A stretch of 64,000 nt of DNA from Pseudovirgaria hyperparasitica. Taxonomy: Eukaryota; Ascomycota; Dothideomycetes; Acrospermales; Acrospermaceae. The DNA is taken from NCBI RefSeq assembly GCF_010093815.1, contig NW_022985556.1:1536615-1600614 (forward strand). Reading direction: 5' to 3'. The notes beneath the pieces are model-generated. The model did not search any database. It had not been told where the DNA came from and saw nothing but the letters and a program-made list of their open reading frames with translations. This document shows, piece after piece, positions 59,779 through 64,000 of this stretch. A program made the position numbers and the translations under genes. How positions within the stretch are numbered: position 1 is the stretch's first letter; every line of letters starts with the position of its first letter.

Positions 59779-59862
59779 ATAGTGGCTTAGACTAGAGGAG
59801 GCATAGGCCTGTAGAGTACTACTCTACCTAGTTATACAATATTATTATTATTATTATTATAG
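59779..59862 (+). repeat. Repeat R2, copy B with (ATT)n
   Basis: CTTAGACTAGAGGAGGCAT, then ACTACTCTACCTAGTTATA, then about seven ATT units. Reverse-complement match to 45648-45730. Probably the 3' end and microsatellite tail of the LINE. Confidence 0.7.
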
Positions 59863-61887
59863 ATAGATACTATATATTAACTTAATACTATATTCTTAGT
59901 ATTTATGTATAACTAGTAGCGGTTAGCTAAATACTATTATATACGTTAAAATAATACCCTAGACTAGATAAGCTATTATAATATTATATATACCCTATAA
60001 ACCTATCTAATATATCTAGCTAATCTAGTTATTTAACTATCGGACTACTAGTATCTATATCTTCTAAAGTAGCTATACCGCCGTATTATATATATATACC
60101 TATAGTTCTTATCCGCGATTATACTTAGGTTACCCTAGTACTAATAATAGCTATATAGAATGGTATAACGCTATTAAATATTAAGGGTATAAAAATATAT
60201 AATATAGTAGGTCTTAGTATAAATAAACTATTAGAATTTATTAGCTTATCTATAGATATACTAGGGGACGTAGATAGTTATAGATATAGTTGCGTCTACC
60301 TAGAATATCTAATTCTACTAAGTAAGTTAAGTAATATAGTCCTTTATAAGGATAGTTTAGACTAGGTATTATAGTAGACTATTAAATAGATACTAGGCTT
60401 AGGACTAGATCGGGTGGTTTTCCGCGTAGGTAATATAAACGGTATATTTAGAAGTCTACTATAATATATTAACTATAATCTAACTATATAGAAACGTCGC
60501 GCTATAAGTATAGTAGTAGAATTCCTCTATCTAGCGCGTGTAGATAAGCTTAAGATATATATATACTAATAGATATTAGTATATATTAATATATTACGAC
60601 TACTAAGCGGCGTATACTAATATATACTAGTATATCTAGTATATACTAGTATAATACTATCGCTCTTCTATAGACCTAATACTATTTATATATCTTAGGT
60701 TTTCGGTTATTAGTTATATATAGAGTTATATATATGGCGGATACCTTACTAGATTTAGATCTTTTATTAATAGTATATAGATACGCCCTAGTCTACTTAA
60801 TATAGACGTAGTTAATACTTTATCTACTTAAATAATAGATATTAATAACGACGCGACTAGTATATTTATCTATTATATTATTAGCTAGCTAATATTATAT
60901 TAGAAGAGTTAAGCGCCGCTATTCTATATACTCTACCCATTAATATTAATATACTAGTAATTATAATCTAATTACCTTATAAATTAATATATAATACTAG
61001 TATACTTAAGAGTTTAAGCGAACGTATAAAAGTCTAATATTATATATTATTTAGGGCTAGAGAGAAAGCGCCTACTAGCGTAGTAGTTATTAAGATAATA
61101 GTAGAAGTCTATATATAACTAGATATACTAAGTCCGTCTCCTTCTTATATAGTTCTATTACTAGATAATATTACTAGTTTTAATATTACGGGAGAGGAGT
61201 TTATAGATATAAATCTATAAATATTAGTATAATATCGGCTCGATAGTACGTATTATAGTATAAGGTAAGTTATATTTAAGTAGTAGTTAGATATATACGC
61301 TAGTATACTAATAGATATATAGTATCTCTACTATAAATAGAATAGATAAGATATAGCTAGTAATATCTTACTATCTAGAAGAGATAGTTATTATAGAATT
61401 TAGAAGATAGACTTAGTATCTATAGCGTTAGTATATCGGACGGCTAAACTTTTATATAATACTATTTACTTATATCTATATTTATCTAAGCCCTAATTTA
61501 ATAGTCTTCTATAACGTACTATATACTTAGTTAGTAAGCTACTAGACTTATATAATAGTAGTATACTACCCTACTTTATATACTACTTAAGCTACTATTA
61601 CTTTAGTCTACGTTAATCTTAGCTTCCTTTAGTTATCTCTATATTATAAAAGAAAACTTCTATAAACCTTTCTTCTATTTATCTTAGTTTTTAAATCTAA
61701 ATCTTATCTTCTATACTTTATTCTATGTTAATTATAACTATATATAAATACTATATTAAACTTAACTCTATTAACCCTTAAGGTCTATTCTATATAATAG
61801 TTAATAAGGTTATATTTATAGTTTATAATATAGATTAAGAACTTATTATATTTAGTAATATTTAGGACTAGTCTATACTTAACATAA
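59863..61887. other. RIP-saturated AT-rich sequence, no gene recognised
   Basis: CpA/TpG nearly absent, many stops. Short residual CG-containing segments hint at a former coding repeat, but no domain could be named. Confidence 0.55.
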
Positions 61888-62335
61888 TTAAGCCTTATAT
61901 TTAAGTCGAGTCTTATATTTAAGTTAAGCCTTACGTTTAAGTTAAGCCTTATACTTAAGTTAAGCCTTATATTTAAGCTAAGCCTTATACTTAAGTTAAG
62001 CCTTACGTTTAAGTTAAGCCTTATATTTAAGCCAAGCCTTACGTTTAAGTCGAGCCTTATATTTAAGCTAAGTCTTATATTTAAGTTAAGCCTTATACTT
62101 AAGTTAATTCTTATGTTTAAGTTAAGCCTTATATTTAAGCTAAGCCTTACGTTTAAGTTAAGCCTTACGTTTAAGCTAAGCCTTATATTTAAGTTAAGCC
62201 TTATACTTAAGCCGATTCTTACGTTTAAGCTAAGCCTTATATTTAAGTTAAGCCTTACGCTTAAGCTAATTCTTATATTTAAGCCGATCCTTATATTAAA
62301 GCTAAGTCTTATACTTAAGTTAAAGCTTATAATAT
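61888..62335. repeat. 18-bp minisatellite, CTTATATTTAAGTTAAGC type
   Basis: About 25 tandem 18-base units (variants ACGTTT, ATACTT, GCCGA/GTCGA). Since 18 is a multiple of three, it leaves a fortuitous open frame coding FKLSLI repeats (62113-62337), which is not taken as a gene. Confidence 0.95.
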
Positions 62336-64000
62336 AACTACCGTCTCAACCGATAATAAACTACTTATCTTTAGTATACTTACTAGTAACTACTATTCTA
62401 ATAATAAGTATAAACTTAAGAAGGTCTAAAGTAGTAAGGCTCCTATTCCTACTTACGCTATCTATTAGATCTCTCTTATATAGAGTAATCTATAGTTAAC
62501 CTTTAGGAATATCTATAGTATTAGTAGAGAAATAGATAGACTTAAGTAGGAATAAGCGAAAACTTAAGCCGAGCTTAAGCTAGTAGTATTTAAGGCTTAT
62601 AGTAAAGGTTATAGCTTCGAAGAGTTAATTAGTTATATATATAGATTTCTTAAATTCTCTAAGTACCGCTCTTAGATTAAGTTATATACTTACTTCTAAT
62701 AGATTAATAAAGGGAAATTAATATCCTTAATAAGCTTACTCCGCTTTAATTATACTAATATCCTTCTATTATCTAACTACTCTATAGTATAGATCTTTAA
62801 GATTAAGTAAGTAGATAACTTTATTAAGTATTTTTCTAAACTTTCTAATCTTATTATAAGCGAAGCGGATAAAGCTAATATACTATATATTAATACCGGT
62901 CTCTATAAAGACTCTTATGACTTTTAGATTATTAAACTTATAGCTAGTAAGCTTCTTAGTATAGGTTTTACTATCCCGTTATATATTAGACCCGATATAA
63001 TATATAAATAAGTAAAGTAATTCTTTAAAGATCTAGGTACTTATACTATAGTTTATATCTTACTACCGCTACGTAACCCTATAGATCTTACTAGCTTTAA
63101 TAATAAGCTTAAACTAGAGAGCGATCTAATTAATTTATAGTATATAGAAGTTACTACTCTCTATATATAATACGGTATATTAAGTAGGCCGGATACTTAG
63201 CCCTAGATCTCTATTCTCTACCACGAGTTATTCGATAAGAAATTTAACTACCTAATATATATTACTATAAGTATCTTATAAGATAAATAGGCGGATCTTC
63301 TATTATCCTAATTCTAAGACGTTACTATTAGATATATCTAGCTCTTATATATTACTTAGGCGCTCTTAGCTATTATCTATTCTATTAATATAAAAGAATT
63401 CTATTATATAGAACTAGGTAGTCGTAGATACCTTAAAGTAGATTTAAAGAATTATAATAATAATACGTACTACTTTAAAGTCCTTTAATTTCGTCTAGGT
63501 ATCCTTAAGGCTATTTACATGCCTTACTCTAAAAGTCTTTAATAAGGTTAGACGTTCTTCTAAAGTATCTAAGGTACTAATTATATTAATAGATACGGTT
63601 ACTAATATAACTTAAGCTCGTCCTAAATATTTTATTTAGACTAGTAATACTAGTTTAAGTATAATTAGGTCGTCCCTTACTACGCTTATAGAGTTTATAG
63701 ATATTCCGGCTTTAGTTAGCGTATAAATCTATAATAAGCTTACTAAGTAATATATTAATACGTGCTAGAAACTAATCTACCACGCTATATAAGCTTCTAG
63801 AGATAGCGGCGTAGACGACTACGCCGCTTAGAATATGTTTAATATAATAGTCCTTAATATTATCGTGGACTCGGTATCTATATCTCTAATATATAGGTCC
63901 CCTAACCCTAATAATAAGATTCTAGATTATAGTATAGAGCCTTAGAATACCCTTATTACTCTTTCTAAATTATCTATATCCCTAGATAATAATAAGGATA
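62336..64000. other. RIP-mutated sequence with possible coding relic
   Basis: Reading the + strand through TAG/TAA gives long stretches with protein-like composition (for example SNLIISEADKANILYINTGL near 62.84 kb and IKEFYYIELGSRRYLKVDLK near 63.40 kb), so it was probably a coding repeat. I do not recognise the family. It continues beyond the window. Confidence 0.4.

Larger units (their letters stand above)
54575..59862 (+). mobile_element. Tad1-like LINE retrotransposon, partly RIP-mutated and inactive
   Basis: A ~5.3-kb block that is clearly less AT-rich than its surroundings and still has CpA/TpG, so it is a younger insertion. The + strand, read through stops, shows ORF1 with a gag-like region and CCHC knuckles near 55.86-55.95 kb (several Cys codons now Tyr), then an apurinic-type endonuclease (HILLGDFNLYH at 56677-56710) and a reverse transcriptase starting at EEVTEEDILNIIKTLPNDK and VPGPDGIPNRCLK (57550-57660) with the catalytic YADD box now YADN (58270-58281). 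Stops are nearly all TAG/TAA in place of Gln codons. Proposed ends: R1 copy 3 on the left and the ATT-microsatellite R2 copy on the right. The frame 57490-57705 is only a fragment of this. Confidence 0.8.

Noticed and set aside
62113-62337. 74-aa FKLSLI-repeat protein
   Set aside because: Fortuitous frame through an 18-bp minisatellite.
1-64000. CRISPR arrays, rRNA and tRNA genes
   Set aside because: No repeat-spacer array and no convincing tRNA B-box with cloverleaf or rRNA core was seen; short tRNAs could be missed without a covariance search.

Overview
This window looks like nuclear DNA of a filamentous ascomycete (Pezizomycotina). Introns are 46-65 bp with GTAAGT-like donors and CTAAC/CTGAC branch points. 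The single-copy genes are typical ascomycete ones (FKS1, GEL/GAS, LCB1, POL2, VTS1, COG5, COX20). The right third is an AT-rich block almost without CpA/TpG, the signature of repeat-induced point mutation (RIP). A Dothideomycete with AT-isochores is my best guess, but that is inference.

Positions 1-41.7 kb are gene-dense and normal in composition. In order: the 3' part of an SPT10-like acetyltransferase (+), ureidoglycolate lyase (-), COG5 (+), the Smaug-type RNA-binding protein VTS1 (+), a secreted GH16 beta-glucanase (+), a GPI-anchored GH72 glucanosyltransferase (-), the beta-1,3-glucan synthase FKS1 (+), LCB1 of serine palmitoyltransferase (+), a four-TM protein (+), POL2 of DNA polymerase epsilon (-), COX20 (+), a metallopeptidase-jacalin protein (-) and a Whi5/Nrm1-like repressor (-). 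GH16, GH72 and FKS1 are adjacent and form a beta-1,3-glucan synthesis and remodelling cluster. I reassigned several start codons and added exons to the Spt10-like, VTS1, GH72, FKS1, LCB1, four-TM, POL2, COX20, metallopeptidase and Whi5-like genes by following splice sites.

At about 41.73 kb the composition changes abruptly to a RIP-saturated AT block that runs to the window end. A small island of normal composition (about 42.77-45.30 kb) sits inside it and carries two intact genes of no known family: a 126-aa protein, and a 316-aa protein with a His/Gln tract and a PD-(D/E)XK nuclease-like signature. The island is bracketed by two direct copies of a ~100-bp repeat. This intact, probably mobile or subtelomeric-type gene pair is the most novel thing in the window.

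The rest of the AT block holds relics: a KDZ/Plavaka-like DNA transposase (about 49.6-52.3 kb), a younger and only partly RIPed Tad1-like LINE (about 54.58-59.86 kb) with a near-identical perfect palindrome near each end, several minisatellites (18-bp arrays at 46.4 and 61.9 kb, a ~130-bp duplication, a ~45-bp array) and microsatellites. No tRNA, rRNA or CRISPR was recognised.
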